Both the position numbers and the translations under genes were made by a program. This document shows positions 52,126 to 60,860 of a stretch of DNA of 64,000 bases, in pieces. Numbering within the stretch: the first letter of the stretch is position 1; every line of letters begins with the position of its first letter. The stretch is from assembly GCA_964640725.1 (NCBI GenBank), contig CAZXIJ010000014.1, positions 48,512 through 112,511 of the forward strand. Direction: 5' to 3'. The notes under the pieces were generated by a model. The model saw only the letters and a list, made by a program, of their open reading frames with translations. It was not told where the DNA came from and searched no databases. The stretch comes from CALHVX01 sp964640725 (GTDB lineage Bacteria > Pseudomonadota > Gammaproteobacteria > Pseudomonadales > Azotimanducaceae).

Positions 52126-54231
52126 ATGTCAGCCGTTCCCGTGCCCAGCGATGCCCTGACCCCGGAGCTCAAGGCGGCGATCCAGGATGCCTATCGCGCC
52201 TGGCTGGCCGCTCGCGATTTCTCCCCGCGCCGCGGCCAACGGGAAATGATTGCCGCGGTTGCCCGAACCCTCATGGCCGATGTCACCAACGCTCAGCGCC
52301 TGGCGGTCATCGAAGCCGGCACCGGCACCGGCAAGACTGCGGGCTACGTGATTGCCGCGGTCCCGATTGCCCAGGCGCTGGGCAAGCAGCTGGTGATTGG
52401 CACTGCAACCGTGGCGCTGCAGGAGCAGGTGGTCATGCGGGACCTGCCGGATCTCAAGGCCGCAACGGGGCTGAACTTCAGCTTCGAGATTGCCAAGGGT
52501 CGCGGGCGCTATCTGTGCGTCAAGCGCCTCGACGACCAGCTGCGCGAGGACGGCGGCCAGGAGCAAATGCTGTTCGGGCCAACGGGTGGCGATCATCAGG
52601 CGCTTTACCAGCAGATGCTGGCGCAGTTTGCGGATCGCAGTTGGAACGGCGAGCTCGACAGCTGGGCGGAAGGCGTCGAGCCCGAGGCCTGGCGGGCTGT
52701 CACAACGGACCATCGCGGCTGCACCAACAAGCGCTGCGGCTTTTTTCGGCAGTGTCCGTTCTTCAAGGCCCGCAACGGCCTGGACGGCGTCGATGTGGTG
52801 GTGGCCAACCAGGATCTGATTCTCGCCGATCTGGGGCTGGGCGGCGGGGCGGTGCTGCCGCCGCCGGAAGACAGCATTTACGTCATCGACGAAGCGCACC
52901 ACCTGCCGGACAAGACGCAGCAGCACTTCTCCGCCCGGGCCGCGCTCGGTGCCACGGCGCGCTGGACCGAACAGCTCGCGAACGCTGTGGGCACCATGAC
53001 CGCGCGCTTTGCTCGACCGCAGTCTCTGGTTGACCGGGCGGTCGAAGTCTCCGAAGCAGCCAACGTCCTGGCCGCGGCGCTGGCCATTGTCGGCGAGCAG
53101 GCCGCTCAGCTGCCGTTCGAGGCTCGAGACGATGTGCTGGCAACGCATCGTTTCCCCCTCGGCGTTGTCCCCGAGGCGCTGGCACAGTCGATCGACGACT
53201 GTCGCGAGCCCGTGCAGATGATCGCAGCAGCCCTGGAACGCATGCATGACCTGGCCCAGAAGGCCTTCGAGGGCGAGCTTGACTGGCCGAACGCGCACGA
53301 GGCAGAAGACTGGCTGCCGATTCTCGGCCAGCTCGAAGGGCGCGCCGCCTCGCTGGTCACTCTGGTCGATGACTATGCCCGTGCCGCCGCCGCACCCGAC
53401 GCCCGCGCGGGCACGCGCTACGCCCGCTGGGCGAACGAGACGGAAGCTGATCTGGAGCTGGTCAGCGCGCCGATTGATCCGGGCCGGCTGCTCGAAGACA
53501 ACTTCTGGTCCCCGGCCTTTGCGGTGGTGCTCACGTCTGCCACCTTGTCAGCCCTGGGTTCCTTTGACCGTTTTGTGAGCCGGTCTGGCCTGCAGGCTGC
53601 GCAGACCTTTCGGTTCCCGAGTCCTTTCGATTACCCGCGTATCGCCCAGCTGGTGATACCGGCCATGAGCAGCGATCCCCGGGACGCCGATGCGCATACG
53701 GACGAGGTGGCGGCGATGCTCCCGGAGCTGCTGGCTCTCGCCCCCAGCGCCCTGGTGCTGTTCAGCTCCTGGCGGCAGATGCGCACCGTCGCTCGGTTGC
53801 TCGATGCACCGCTCATGGCGCGCGTGCTGATGCAGGGCGAAGGATCGAAGCAGGCGCTGCTCGCCGCCCACCGGGAAGCGGTCGATGCGGGTACCGACAG
53901 CTATCTGTTCGGGCTGCAGAGCTTTGCCGAGGGCGTCGATCTGCCCGACGATTACTGCCGCCACGTGATCATTGCCAAGTTGCCGTTCTCGGTGCCGGAC
54001 GACCCCATCGATCGCGCGGTCTCGGAATGGCTGGAGGCGGAAGGCCGCAACCCGTTCTTTGAGCTGCAGGTGCCCGACGCGGCGCTGCGCCTGGAGCAGG
54101 CTTGTGGCCGGCTCATTCGCCATGAGGGCGATCACGGGCGGATTACCCTGCTGGACCGCCGCATCGTGACCAAGTCCTATGGCCGGGACCTGCTTGGCTC
54201 CCTGCCGCCGTATCAGCTGGTCGTCGAGTAG
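52126..54231 (+). CDS. dinG: ATP-dependent DNA helicase DinG
   Basis: A 701-residue XPD-like superfamily 2 helicase. Walker A is VIEAGTGTGKTAGYV (about residues 63-72). The four iron-sulfur cysteines are in GRYLC (about 130) and GCTNKRCGFFRQCPFF (about 198-210). The DEAH box is VIDEAHHLPD. Later motifs are VLTSATLSALGSF, GLQSFAEGVDLPDDY and QACGRLIRHEGD. DinG is a 5'-3' helicase that unwinds R-loops, forks and G-quadruplexes and is LexA-regulated in E. coli. I see no clear LexA box here. Length and cysteine spacing favour DinG over YoaA. It is convergent with the M16 protease gene across a repeat and assembly gap. Confidence 0.92.
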   Translation: MSAVPVPSDALTPELKAAIQDAYRAWLAARDFSPRRGQREMIAAVARTLMADVTNAQRLAVIEAGTGTGKTAGYVIAAVPIAQALGKQLVIGTATVALQEQVVMRDLPDLKAATGLNFSFEIAKGRGRYLCVKRLDDQLREDGGQEQMLFGPTGGDHQALYQQMLAQFADRSWNGELDSWAEGVEPEAWRAVTTDHRGCTNKRCGFFRQCPFFKARNGLDGVDVVVANQDLILADLGLGGGAVLPPPEDSIYVIDEAHHLPDKTQQHFSARAALGATARWTEQLANAVGTMTARFARPQSLVDRAVEVSEAANVLAAALAIVGEQAAQLPFEARDDVLATHRFPLGVVPEALAQSIDDCREPVQMIAAALERMHDLAQKAFEGELDWPNAHEAEDWLPILGQLEGRAASLVTLVDDYARAAAAPDARAGTRYARWANETEADLELVSAPIDPGRLLEDNFWSPAFAVVLTSATLSALGSFDRFVSRSGLQAAQTFRFPSPFDYPRIAQLVIPAMSSDPRDADAHTDEVAAMLPELLALAPSALVLFSSWRQMRTVARLLDAPLMARVLMQGEGSKQALLAAHREAVDAGTDSYLFGLQSFAEGVDLPDDYCRHVIIAKLPFSVPDDPIDRAVSEWLEAEGRNPFFELQVPDAALRLEQACGRLIRHEGDHGRITLLDRRIVTKSYGRDLLGSLPPYQLVVE

Positions 54232-54382
54232 CGCCCCGAAATGGCGCCAGGGCAGTNNNNNNNNNNNNNNNNNNNNNNNNNNNNNNNNNNNNNNNNNNNN
54301 NNNNNNNNNNNNNNNNNNNNNNNNNNNNNNNNNNNNNNNNNNNNNNNNNNNNNNNNGCGCCCCGAAATGGCGCCAGGGCAGT
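54231..54382. repeat. Duplicated 26-bp palindromic flanks around a 100-N gap
   Basis: GCGCCCCGAAATGGCGCC followed by AGGGCAGT stands at 54231-54256 and again at 54357-54382, directly on both sides of the N block 54257-54356. The unit contains a GCGCC...GGCGC stem. It lies between two convergent genes, so it may be a bidirectional terminator. The exact duplication suggests a tandem repeat that broke assembly or an artificial gap between overlapping contigs. Confidence 0.7.
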
Positions 54383-54395
54383 TGCGCCCGGTCCG

Positions 54396-57260
54396 TTAGC
54401 GGCCTTGCTGGGTGCCGCCGGCGGTGGTCGCGGTCTTCAGGCTGCTCACCTGCTTCAGCAAGGCCCCCCGGGTCGGCGCTGAATCGAACTTGCCAGTGCT
54501 GTAGATCAGCAGTTGCCGTTCCTTCAGAGCGCCCTGCATGTCTTCCAGGTAAGCGACTGCCTGGGCCTGGGTAATGCCGGCCACCGCGTCGGCCATCTGC
54601 TGCCGGCTGTCGAAGGTCAGTTCGCCCAGGGTCAGGTCGCGCCACAGCCGGGCAGAGCGCGCGCTCAGATTTTTCGGGGTCTCGAGCAGATTCGAGATCA
54701 GGCCCGTTTTGAACGCGGCGAACTCCGCCGCCGGCAGGTCAGCGATCTCTGCCTGGCGGGTTTCGACAAAGGCGTAGGTGCGCTGGGCGAGTCGTGCCGG
54801 ATCAGCGACCGGCGACTGCACGACAAAGGCCAGTCCCGGCCGCTCGCGTAGCGGGCGGTAGGAGATGCTGACCACGTAGCCCAGCTGGTCGTTGGTTCGC
54901 AGTGCAGTGAAGTAGGCCTGGCGCATGAGCGTGACCGCCAGCGCCGCCCGGGCGCGGGCATCGTAGCCGGTGCCCTGACTTTGCAGGTACAGCACCATGG
55001 CAGCGTCCGGATGGTCGATGTCCAGGCCCAGACGGGCCGCCTCGACCGGGGCGTGAACGGTGCTGCGACTGATTGGGAATGCTTTCAGCGGCAGGTGCGT
55101 CGTCAGCAGGTCCTTGATGGCAGCCAGTCGCTGCGGCCGGACGTTGCCGTGCACGAGCCCCTCGACCTGGATGGCGGCGGTGCGCTCTGCGACCCACGCA
55201 GCCAGGCCATCGGCCGTAACGGCGCTGACGGCGGTTGCCAGCTCGGCGCTCGGCCAGCTGTTCGAGACCAGCAGGTTGTTCAGGGCAGCGAACGCCTGCG
55301 TGTAGGGGCGCTCGGAGACGAAGCCACGCCAGTCCTCAGCGAGCTCCTCCGCATACAGGTCGAGCCGTTGGGGGTCGATCTTCAGCCCGGCAAAGGCTTC
55401 CAGCACTTTTTCGAGCAGCAGAGGCTGCTTGTCGTCATAGCCCGACAGCCGAATCTCAAAGCCACTGCCGCTGGTGTTAATGCGGTAGCTCAGCCCGGCC
55501 AGGTAGGCCGGGTAGGCGAATTCGTTCAGGGAATCGGCAACCAGCCGCGCGTACAGCTCGGCGTTGACGACGTCGTTCAGGGATTGCAGGCCGCCGGGCA
55601 CCGCCAGGGTCAGGAAGGCGTTGGCGCGCGGGGTGCCGAACTGGCTGTCTGGCGCGGTCCACAGGGTGATGCCGCGCTCGGCGATTGCCTGTACCGGCAC
55701 CACGGGCCCGGCGGGGGCGGCGACCAGCTCTACCCGCTCGGGCAGGAAGGCATTCGGTTCCGGCAGGGCCAGCGGGGCCTCGAAGTCCCCATCCAGGCTG
55801 AGGGGACCAGGGGTGAGCGCGTACTCGACCTCAAACCAGGGCTCGACCTCGCGCGTCTCGACGTCCGGGCCGCTGAGCGTGCGGATGACGTTGTCTCGCG
55901 TCAGGTAGCCGATGTACTGCTCGATCAGCGCCGGGTCGAACTGTGTCATCAGATACGGTGCCCGCAGCACTTCTGCCGGCGGCGTGTCCATGAAGGCCGG
56001 CGCGGTGCGGTACACGAAGCCTGTGGGGGAGCTTTCCTCCTGAAAGCGAAAGGCCAGGGACAGCATCTGGGCCTGTTCGGTAAACAGCGCGCGGCTGGGC
56101 GGCGACCGGCGCAGCAGCTCGATCTGGTCGAACAGCGCTTTCGTAATTGCCGGAACCTGTTCGAGGCCGGCCTCGGTCAGCTCCATATCGACCGCGACCA
56201 GCCCCGTATCGGCGTCGAAGTCAGTGCTGGACGTGCTCAGGGACTCGATCCAGCCGCGGCCTTTCAGGGCCTGGTGCAGGCTGCCGTCGCCCTCATGGCC
56301 AAGCAGGTTGGTGATGTACAGCAGCGGTTTGGCCCGAAAGTGCGGTTGCGCGGTGGGCACGGGAAACTCGAAGGACAGGCGATAGTTTTCCTTGATCGAA
56401 GCGATCTGCATCTGCGCCGGCAGCCCGCCCTGCGCGAACAGCGGCGGCAGCTTCGGCGCCGGGCCGATATCGCGATCGGCGACCGCGCTGAACATGGGCG
56501 TCACCCAGGATTCGAGCGCGTCCAGCGGCTCGTTGCTGAGCGCGACCAGGATCATCTGGTCGGCGGAATAGTTTGCATCGAAGAACGTCAGCAGGTCGGC
56601 GCGAATATCGCCGTCGAGCGTGTCCAGGCGGCCGATGGTAAAGCGCGAACCGGGGTGCGCCGGATTCAGCGCGGCCTTCTGCGCCGAGTTGGCGCGCCAG
56701 CCATCGTCTTTGCTCTGCAGCTGGTACTCGGAGTTGACGGCGTTCTTCTCGCGTTCCACAAACTCGGCTTCGAACAGCGGGCTGATGAAGAACTGGGAGA
56801 AGCGGTCCATGGCTTCCCGATACTGTGGCGGATTGATGTCAAAAAAGTAGTTCGTGTGATCCATCGCGGTGTAGGCGTTGCTGCTGCCGCCGTTCTGTCC
56901 GATGAATTGCTGGTAGGCGTCAATTTCCGGGTACTTTTCCGTGCCTATAAACAGCATGTGCTCCAAAAAATGCGCGATGCCCTGACGGCCTTCCGGTTCG
57001 TGAAAGCTGCCGCGCTGGACGACCAGGGAGGCGGCGGCCTTGTCGGTGTCGGGGTCAGACACCAGCAGCACCTGCATGCGGTTCGGCAGCGTCAGGTAGC
57101 GGTAGCTGCGATCGTCGTTCGGGCTCTGGGCGATACTCACAGCGCCGCTGTCAGCGCCGGCTGTCGGCCCTTCGCTGGCGCTGCAGGCCGCGAGCAGGGT
57201 GCCGGCAAAGATCACCACGCAAAGGGTGCGGAGCGGTTGGGGCAGGAATCGATTGATCAT
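54396..57260 (-). CDS. M16 zinc metalloprotease, pitrilysin-like lipoprotein
   Basis: A 954-residue protein. The signal ends in a lipobox (AGTLLAAC, Cys26). The inverted zinc motif is GIAHFLEHMLF (His97-x-x-Glu100-His101), with the downstream Glu in REKNAVNSEYQL. The remaining M16 domains follow in the pitrilysin/insulysin order, and the length fits PtrA-type enzymes (about 960 residues). It would degrade small peptides in the periplasm or at the inner leaflet of the outer membrane. The start is the ATG at 57260 with GAGG seven bases upstream; the longer frame to 57314 is less likely. It is downstream of doxX on the same strand. Confidence 0.92.
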   Translation of the reverse strand: MINRFLPQPLRTLCVVIFAGTLLAACSASEGPTAGADSGAVSIAQSPNDDRSYRYLTLPNRMQVLLVSDPDTDKAAASLVVQRGSFHEPEGRQGIAHFLEHMLFIGTEKYPEIDAYQQFIGQNGGSSNAYTAMDHTNYFFDINPPQYREAMDRFSQFFISPLFEAEFVEREKNAVNSEYQLQSKDDGWRANSAQKAALNPAHPGSRFTIGRLDTLDGDIRADLLTFFDANYSADQMILVALSNEPLDALESWVTPMFSAVADRDIGPAPKLPPLFAQGGLPAQMQIASIKENYRLSFEFPVPTAQPHFRAKPLLYITNLLGHEGDGSLHQALKGRGWIESLSTSSTDFDADTGLVAVDMELTEAGLEQVPAITKALFDQIELLRRSPPSRALFTEQAQMLSLAFRFQEESSPTGFVYRTAPAFMDTPPAEVLRAPYLMTQFDPALIEQYIGYLTRDNVIRTLSGPDVETREVEPWFEVEYALTPGPLSLDGDFEAPLALPEPNAFLPERVELVAAPAGPVVPVQAIAERGITLWTAPDSQFGTPRANAFLTLAVPGGLQSLNDVVNAELYARLVADSLNEFAYPAYLAGLSYRINTSGSGFEIRLSGYDDKQPLLLEKVLEAFAGLKIDPQRLDLYAEELAEDWRGFVSERPYTQAFAALNNLLVSNSWPSAELATAVSAVTADGLAAWVAERTAAIQVEGLVHGNVRPQRLAAIKDLLTTHLPLKAFPISRSTVHAPVEAARLGLDIDHPDAAMVLYLQSQGTGYDARARAALAVTLMRQAYFTALRTNDQLGYVVSISYRPLRERPGLAFVVQSPVADPARLAQRTYAFVETRQAEIADLPAAEFAAFKTGLISNLLETPKNLSARSARLWRDLTLGELTFDSRQQMADAVAGITQAQAVAYLEDMQGALKERQLLIYSTGKFDSAPTRGALLKQVSSLKTATTAGGTQQGR

Positions 57261-57312
57261 CAAAGGCCTCGAGGTGCATTCAGGCCGACTGAACAGCCTT
57301 TGGACGCGGCGC

Positions 57313-57318
57313 AATATA
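57313..57318 (-). promoter_or_regulatory. Possible -10 box for the M16 protease gene
   Basis: On the minus strand TATATT lies in the 99-base space between doxX and the protease gene, about 50 bases before the protease ATG. The -35 region 17 bases away (TTCAGT) is a poor match. This would allow transcription independent of doxX. Confidence 0.3.
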
Positions 57319-57359
57319 GAGGAATTGCCGTGAATACTGAAAGATTCGATCGCCGACGG

Positions 57360-58049
57360 TCAGCCCCCGGGGGCGCGCTGGAACAGGAACCGGTTCAGGT
57401 AGTAGTCGAGGCTCAGGTAGCGGCCCCCGCCAATCGCGATCAGCGCCAGCAGCATCGTGAAGTAGATCGCAGCGAACTCGATGCCGCTGTTGAGTTTGAC
57501 GATTGCGCCGCTGCCGTTCAGATAGCTGTAGTTGCCGTGCTCGCGAAGGATTCCCTTCGCCCGGCTCAGCCGCTTGCTCGCTTCGATGGTGCGGTCGTTG
57601 ACGTTCAAACATTTGATGCCACGCTCGAATAACCCGCTCTGGGCGTTGGCCTCGCTGCCAGCGATGCAGATGGCCGGCGGGCTCGAGGGCGCAATTGCCG
57701 GCCAGCCGTTCTGCAGATGCACGGACCAGCCGGCGACGAACATGGTGACAGCCAGCGGGATCGCCAACAGCCGCGTACCCAGGCCCAGCAGCAGTGCGAT
57801 GCCGCCCAGGAACTCGGTCCAGGAGGCGAGGAACCAGGAGACCTCTACGGGAATGACACTGAACGGGAAGGGCATGGCCTCCTGGATGCCGCCAAACCAG
57901 TTGTCGCCGCTCAGCTTTTCCCAGCCGGCGGCGATGAGCACGGGGCCCAGGATCAGGCGCAGCAACAGCGACGCGACGCCGTCGAAGTGGGCGAGAAAGT
58001 TCGCGGCCCGGTGGTACAGACCGCTGGCCGCGTCGGTGATCGAGTTCAT
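57360..58049 (-). CDS. DoxX family membrane protein with enlarged periplasmic loop
   Basis: A 229-residue protein. The DoxX pattern is clear in the first half: LLLRLILGPVLIAAGWEKL, then WFLASWTEFLGGIALLLGLG and LLAIPLAVTMFVAGWSVH, with a last helix FAAIYFTMLLALIAIGGGRYLSLD. About 75 residues between the third and fourth helix (with cysteines in AICIAG and IKCLNV) form an extra loop not found in the usual 130-150 residue members. DoxX proteins are quinone-related or redox-stress membrane proteins of uncertain function. The gene is divergent from the kinase at 58148. Confidence 0.82.
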   Translation of the reverse strand: MNSITDAASGLYHRAANFLAHFDGVASLLLRLILGPVLIAAGWEKLSGDNWFGGIQEAMPFPFSVIPVEVSWFLASWTEFLGGIALLLGLGTRLLAIPLAVTMFVAGWSVHLQNGWPAIAPSSPPAICIAGSEANAQSGLFERGIKCLNVNDRTIEASKRLSRAKGILREHGNYSYLNGSGAIVKLNSGIEFAAIYFTMLLALIAIGGGRYLSLDYYLNRFLFQRAPGG

Positions 58050-58136
58050 GATGGGCTCCCGGGGTTTGTGTCAGTATCGCGCCCCCAACGCCCGAAATTT
58101 GACCCTTTGATGCAGCGAGGTTCCCTCATCACGCGA

Positions 58137-58144
58137 TTTTTTTT
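58137..58144 (+). repeat. Run of eight T before the glycerate-kinase-like gene
   Basis: A T8 homopolymer lies four bases before the annotated GTG start. An upstream ATG at 58110 reads into the run and is out of frame with the kinase by one base. A T9 run would join the two frames. It may be a contingency tract or a sequencing/assembly length error. Confidence 0.5.
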
Positions 58145-58147
58145 GCA

Positions 58148-59128
58148 GTGCGCGACTCGCTCAGCGACCGTCGGCAGCCGGCGGTGACCGGCGCTGCGGC
58201 GACTCGCCTGCCGGCGTCCGTGCGGGCGGCGGTGGCGGCAGGTTTTGCTGGCGGTGCGGCGGCGGCGGGCTTCGAAGCTGCGACTGACACCACGCTGCCG
58301 GCGCTCTGGCGCGCCTGTGCCGGAGAGCTGGCAGCGCATTTTGCAGCTGCGCCCGCAACTGGCGCTCCACGATGTCAGCTGCTGGGCGTGTCTGGCGGTC
58401 AGGGCGCCGGCAAGAGCACCCTGTCGGCAGCCCTGGTCCAGGCCTTTGCTGCGGCTGGGCTGAATGCGGCGACGCTCTCGCTGGACGATGTCTACATGAC
58501 CCGTGCGCAGCGTCAGGCGCTGGCGCGGGAGATACATCCGCTGCTCGCGACCCGCGGCGTACCGGGCACCCACGATCTGTCGCTGCTGACATCAGTGCTG
58601 GCGGGGCTGCGCGCCGAGCAGGTCCGGTTGCCGCGCTTTGACAAGGGCGCCGACGACCGACAGCCGGAGGCCGCCTGGGCGGTGATTGATGGGCCCCTCG
58701 ACGTGCTGATTTTCGAAGGCTGGTGCGTTGGCGTGCCGCCGCAATCGGCCGAGCAGCTGATGGCGCCAGTGAACACGCTGGAAGCGCTGGAAGATCCTGA
58801 AGGCAGCTACCGCCGGTACGTGAACGATCGGATCGCCCTGGACTACGTACCGTTATGGGCGCAGCTGGATGCCTGGCTGCACCTGCAGGTGCCAGATCGG
58901 GCCTCGGTCCTGAACTGGCGGCGACAGCAAGAGCAGGCCTTGCCGGCTGCCCAACGCATGGACGATGAAGGCCTGGCGCGGTTTGTGGCCCACTATCACC
59001 GGCTCACGGACTGGCTGCGCGAGCAGGGCCCGAAGCGGGCAACCTGGTCCCTGGAGTTGGGGCTGGATCACAATTTTACCGGCCTGCAGGCGGGTTCAGA
59101 GAGGGTTCAGCCGCCGCCGGTAGAGTAG
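58148..59128 (+). CDS. P-loop kinase of the D-glycerate 3-kinase (GLYK) type
   Basis: About 326 residues from GTG 58148. Walker A is LLGVSGGQGAGKSTLSAAL. Downstream family blocks are ATLSLDDVYMTRAQRQAL, HPLLATRGVPGTHDLSLL, VRLPRFDKGADDRQPEA, VLIFEGWCVGVPPQ and YRRYVNDRIALDYVPLW. This is the GLYK/Tda10-related kinase family, which includes plant and cyanobacterial D-glycerate 3-kinases, so phosphorylation of glycerate to 3-phosphoglycerate is likely but not certain. No Shine-Dalgarno precedes the GTG, and a T8 run sits directly before it, so the N-terminus is doubtful. Confidence 0.83.
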   Translation: MRDSLSDRRQPAVTGAAATRLPASVRAAVAAGFAGGAAAAGFEAATDTTLPALWRACAGELAAHFAAAPATGAPRCQLLGVSGGQGAGKSTLSAALVQAFAAAGLNAATLSLDDVYMTRAQRQALAREIHPLLATRGVPGTHDLSLLTSVLAGLRAEQVRLPRFDKGADDRQPEAAWAVIDGPLDVLIFEGWCVGVPPQSAEQLMAPVNTLEALEDPEGSYRRYVNDRIALDYVPLWAQLDAWLHLQVPDRASVLNWRRQQEQALPAAQRMDDEGLARFVAHYHRLTDWLREQGPKRATWSLELGLDHNFTGLQAGSERVQPPPVE

Positions 59129-59194
59129 CGCTCACAGTCCCACATTCCATGTTTACGCAGGCCGGAAACCAGACCGCTGCGAGGAGTCGTGATC

Positions 59195-59755
59195 ATGAGC
59201 CGGAACCCGCAGACCTCTGCATCCCCAGTGTCCCGCACCTTGGCCCGCGGCGTCGCTGTCCTTGCCCTCGGCTGCGCAGCCGCGGCGCAGGCCAACGTCA
59301 GCTACGAGCAGGCGCCGGTGGTGGACGTCGAGCCCATGTACGAGACCGTCAGCTACACGGTGCCCACCGAAGTGTGTCGCGATGAAGAGGTGGCGGTGCA
59401 CGCTCGTCGCCGTGGCTCTGTGGTCGCCCCGGTGCTGGGCGCGGTCATCGGCGGTGCCATTGGCAACGCCGTCGGCCACCGCAAGCGCAACAAACAGGTC
59501 GGTACCGCAGTCGGCGCGGTCCTTGGCGGCAGCATCGGCGCAGACATTTCCCGTCGTCAGGCACGCTACGGCGAGCAGGTTCGCTACCGCACGGAACGGG
59601 TGTGCCGGACGGAGCGTGAGGTGCGTGAAGAAGAGCGCCAGATCGGCTATCGGGTCAGCTACGTCTACGCCGGCCAAACCTTGAGCACCACCACGGATCG
59701 ACATCCCGGGGACAGCATTCGCGTCCGCGTCGCGGTCTCTCCCGTCGGCCGCTGA
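59195..59755 (+). CDS. Exported glycine-zipper 2TM-domain protein
   Basis: A 186-residue protein from the ATG at 59195 with GAGGAG eight bases upstream. A signal peptide (GVAVLALGCAAAAQA) is followed by a Tyr/Val-rich region with one cysteine (TEVCRDEEV). A glycine zipper follows (APVLGAVIGGAIGNAVG and GTAVGAVLGGSIGADIS) and a C-terminal beta region (RVCRTEREVREEERQIGY). It resembles the Rickettsia 17-kDa antigen-type glycine zipper family found in outer-membrane or periplasmic proteins. The two cysteines could pair. Role unknown. It precedes the PepSY-regulator-kinase operon by 23 bases and may belong to it. Confidence 0.8.
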   Translation: MSRNPQTSASPVSRTLARGVAVLALGCAAAAQANVSYEQAPVVDVEPMYETVSYTVPTEVCRDEEVAVHARRRGSVVAPVLGAVIGGAIGNAVGHRKRNKQVGTAVGAVLGGSIGADISRRQARYGEQVRYRTERVCRTEREVREEERQIGYRVSYVYAGQTLSTTTDRHPGDSIRVRVAVSPVGR

Positions 59756-59778
59756 TCGCGCCGGCCAAACGGCGTACA

Positions 59779-60189
59779 ATGGCGGGGAACATGACGTTCG
59801 GTAACCCCATGACTGCCAGCCCCCGATCTCTGCAATGCTCAGCCCCGCTGCGGCGGCGTGCCGGGCGCGCGGCAGCGGCCGCTGGCCTGATACTCGCGAT
59901 CAGCACCGGGGGCGCGCATGCGCAACCTTTCTGGGCGGCCCCGGCCCTGGAGCCGAGCGGCCTGGCGCCGCAGGCCTCGCTGGCTCCCACGCCGCCCTCC
60001 GGAGCCGCAGAACTGATGCCCGTCGAGCGTGCCGCGCGTATTGCCCGGCGCCAGAGCGGCGGTCGCGTGTTGTCGACCTCGCGGGTGCAGCGCGACGGCG
60101 GGCCCGGCGTCGAAGTGCGCTTGCTCATAAACGGCAGCCGCGTCACCACCCTGTTTGTTGATAATGATGGCGCCGTGCGAGACCGCTGA
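59779..60189 (+). CDS. Small exported PepSY-like protein
   Basis: Up to 136 residues. Three in-frame ATGs (59779, 59791, 59809) are possible; the signal peptide (AAAAAGLILAISTGGAHAQ) is retained by all. The C-terminal 55 residues (ERAARIARRQSGGRVLSTSRV, VEVRLLINGSRVTTLFVDNDG) fit a PepSY domain. Small PepSY proteins are often encoded beside two-component systems and may modulate the sensor or a periplasmic enzyme. Its stop overlaps the start of the response regulator (TGATG), which supports one operon. Confidence 0.75.
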   Translation: MAGNMTFGNPMTASPRSLQCSAPLRRRAGRAAAAAGLILAISTGGAHAQPFWAAPALEPSGLAPQASLAPTPPSGAAELMPVERAARIARRQSGGRVLSTSRVQRDGGPGVEVRLLINGSRVTTLFVDNDGAVRDR

Positions 60190-60860
60190 TGCGTGTATTG
60201 ATCGTTGAAGACGAAGCGCCCCTGCGGGAGCAGCTCGAAGCCGAGATGAAGTCCGCGGGTTATGTCGTTGATAGCGCGGCGGACGGGGAAGAGGGCCTCT
60301 ACTTTGGCCGCGAGTTCGACTACGACGTGGTAATTATCGACCTGGGCCTGCCAAAGATCGACGGCATTGATCTCATTGGCCGCCTGCGCGGCGAAGATCG
60401 GGCTTTTCCCGTTCTGGTCCTCACGGCCCGCGGTCACTGGGAAGACAAAGTGCTGGGCCTGGAAGCCGGTGCGGACGACTACCTGACCAAGCCCTTCCAG
60501 ATGGAAGAGCTGCAGGCCCGCATCAACGCGCTCGTGCGCCGGGCTGCCGGTTATGCCGCGCCGCTCATCAAGCAAGGCGATCTGTCTCTCGACACCGCGA
60601 CCAAAGAGGTTCGCGTTGCTGATCAGGCCGTGGACCTGACGGCCTACGAGTACAAGGTGCTGGAGTACCTGATGCTCAACCCGGGCCGGGTCGTCTCCAA
60701 AACCGAGCTCACGGATCATCTTTACGATCAGGATTTTGATCGCGACTCAAACGTGATCGAGGTGTTTGTCGGTCGTCTGCGCAAGAAACTGAGCCCGCTC
60801 AAGGCGATTCGCACCGTGCGCGGCCAGGGCTATCGGCTGAGTCGCGAAGGCACGGATTGA
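60189..60860 (+). CDS. OmpR-family response regulator (PhoP/QseB-like)
   Basis: A 223-residue regulator. The receiver has the acidic pair in LIVEDEAPLREQLE, the phospho-acceptor Asp in VVIIDLGLPKIDG and the conserved Lys in DYLTKPFQMEELQ. The winged helix ends in IRTVRGQGYRLSREG. It overlaps the PepSY gene upstream by one base and the kinase gene downstream by four. The sequence is closest in feel to PhoP/QseB regulators, which control envelope and metal or antimicrobial-peptide responses. The actual signal and targets are unknown. Confidence 0.92.
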   Translation: MRVLIVEDEAPLREQLEAEMKSAGYVVDSAADGEEGLYFGREFDYDVVIIDLGLPKIDGIDLIGRLRGEDRAFPVLVLTARGHWEDKVLGLEAGADDYLTKPFQMEELQARINALVRRAAGYAAPLIKQGDLSLDTATKEVRVADQAVDLTAYEYKVLEYLMLNPGRVVSKTELTDHLYDQDFDRDSNVIEVFVGRLRKKLSPLKAIRTVRGQGYRLSREGTD

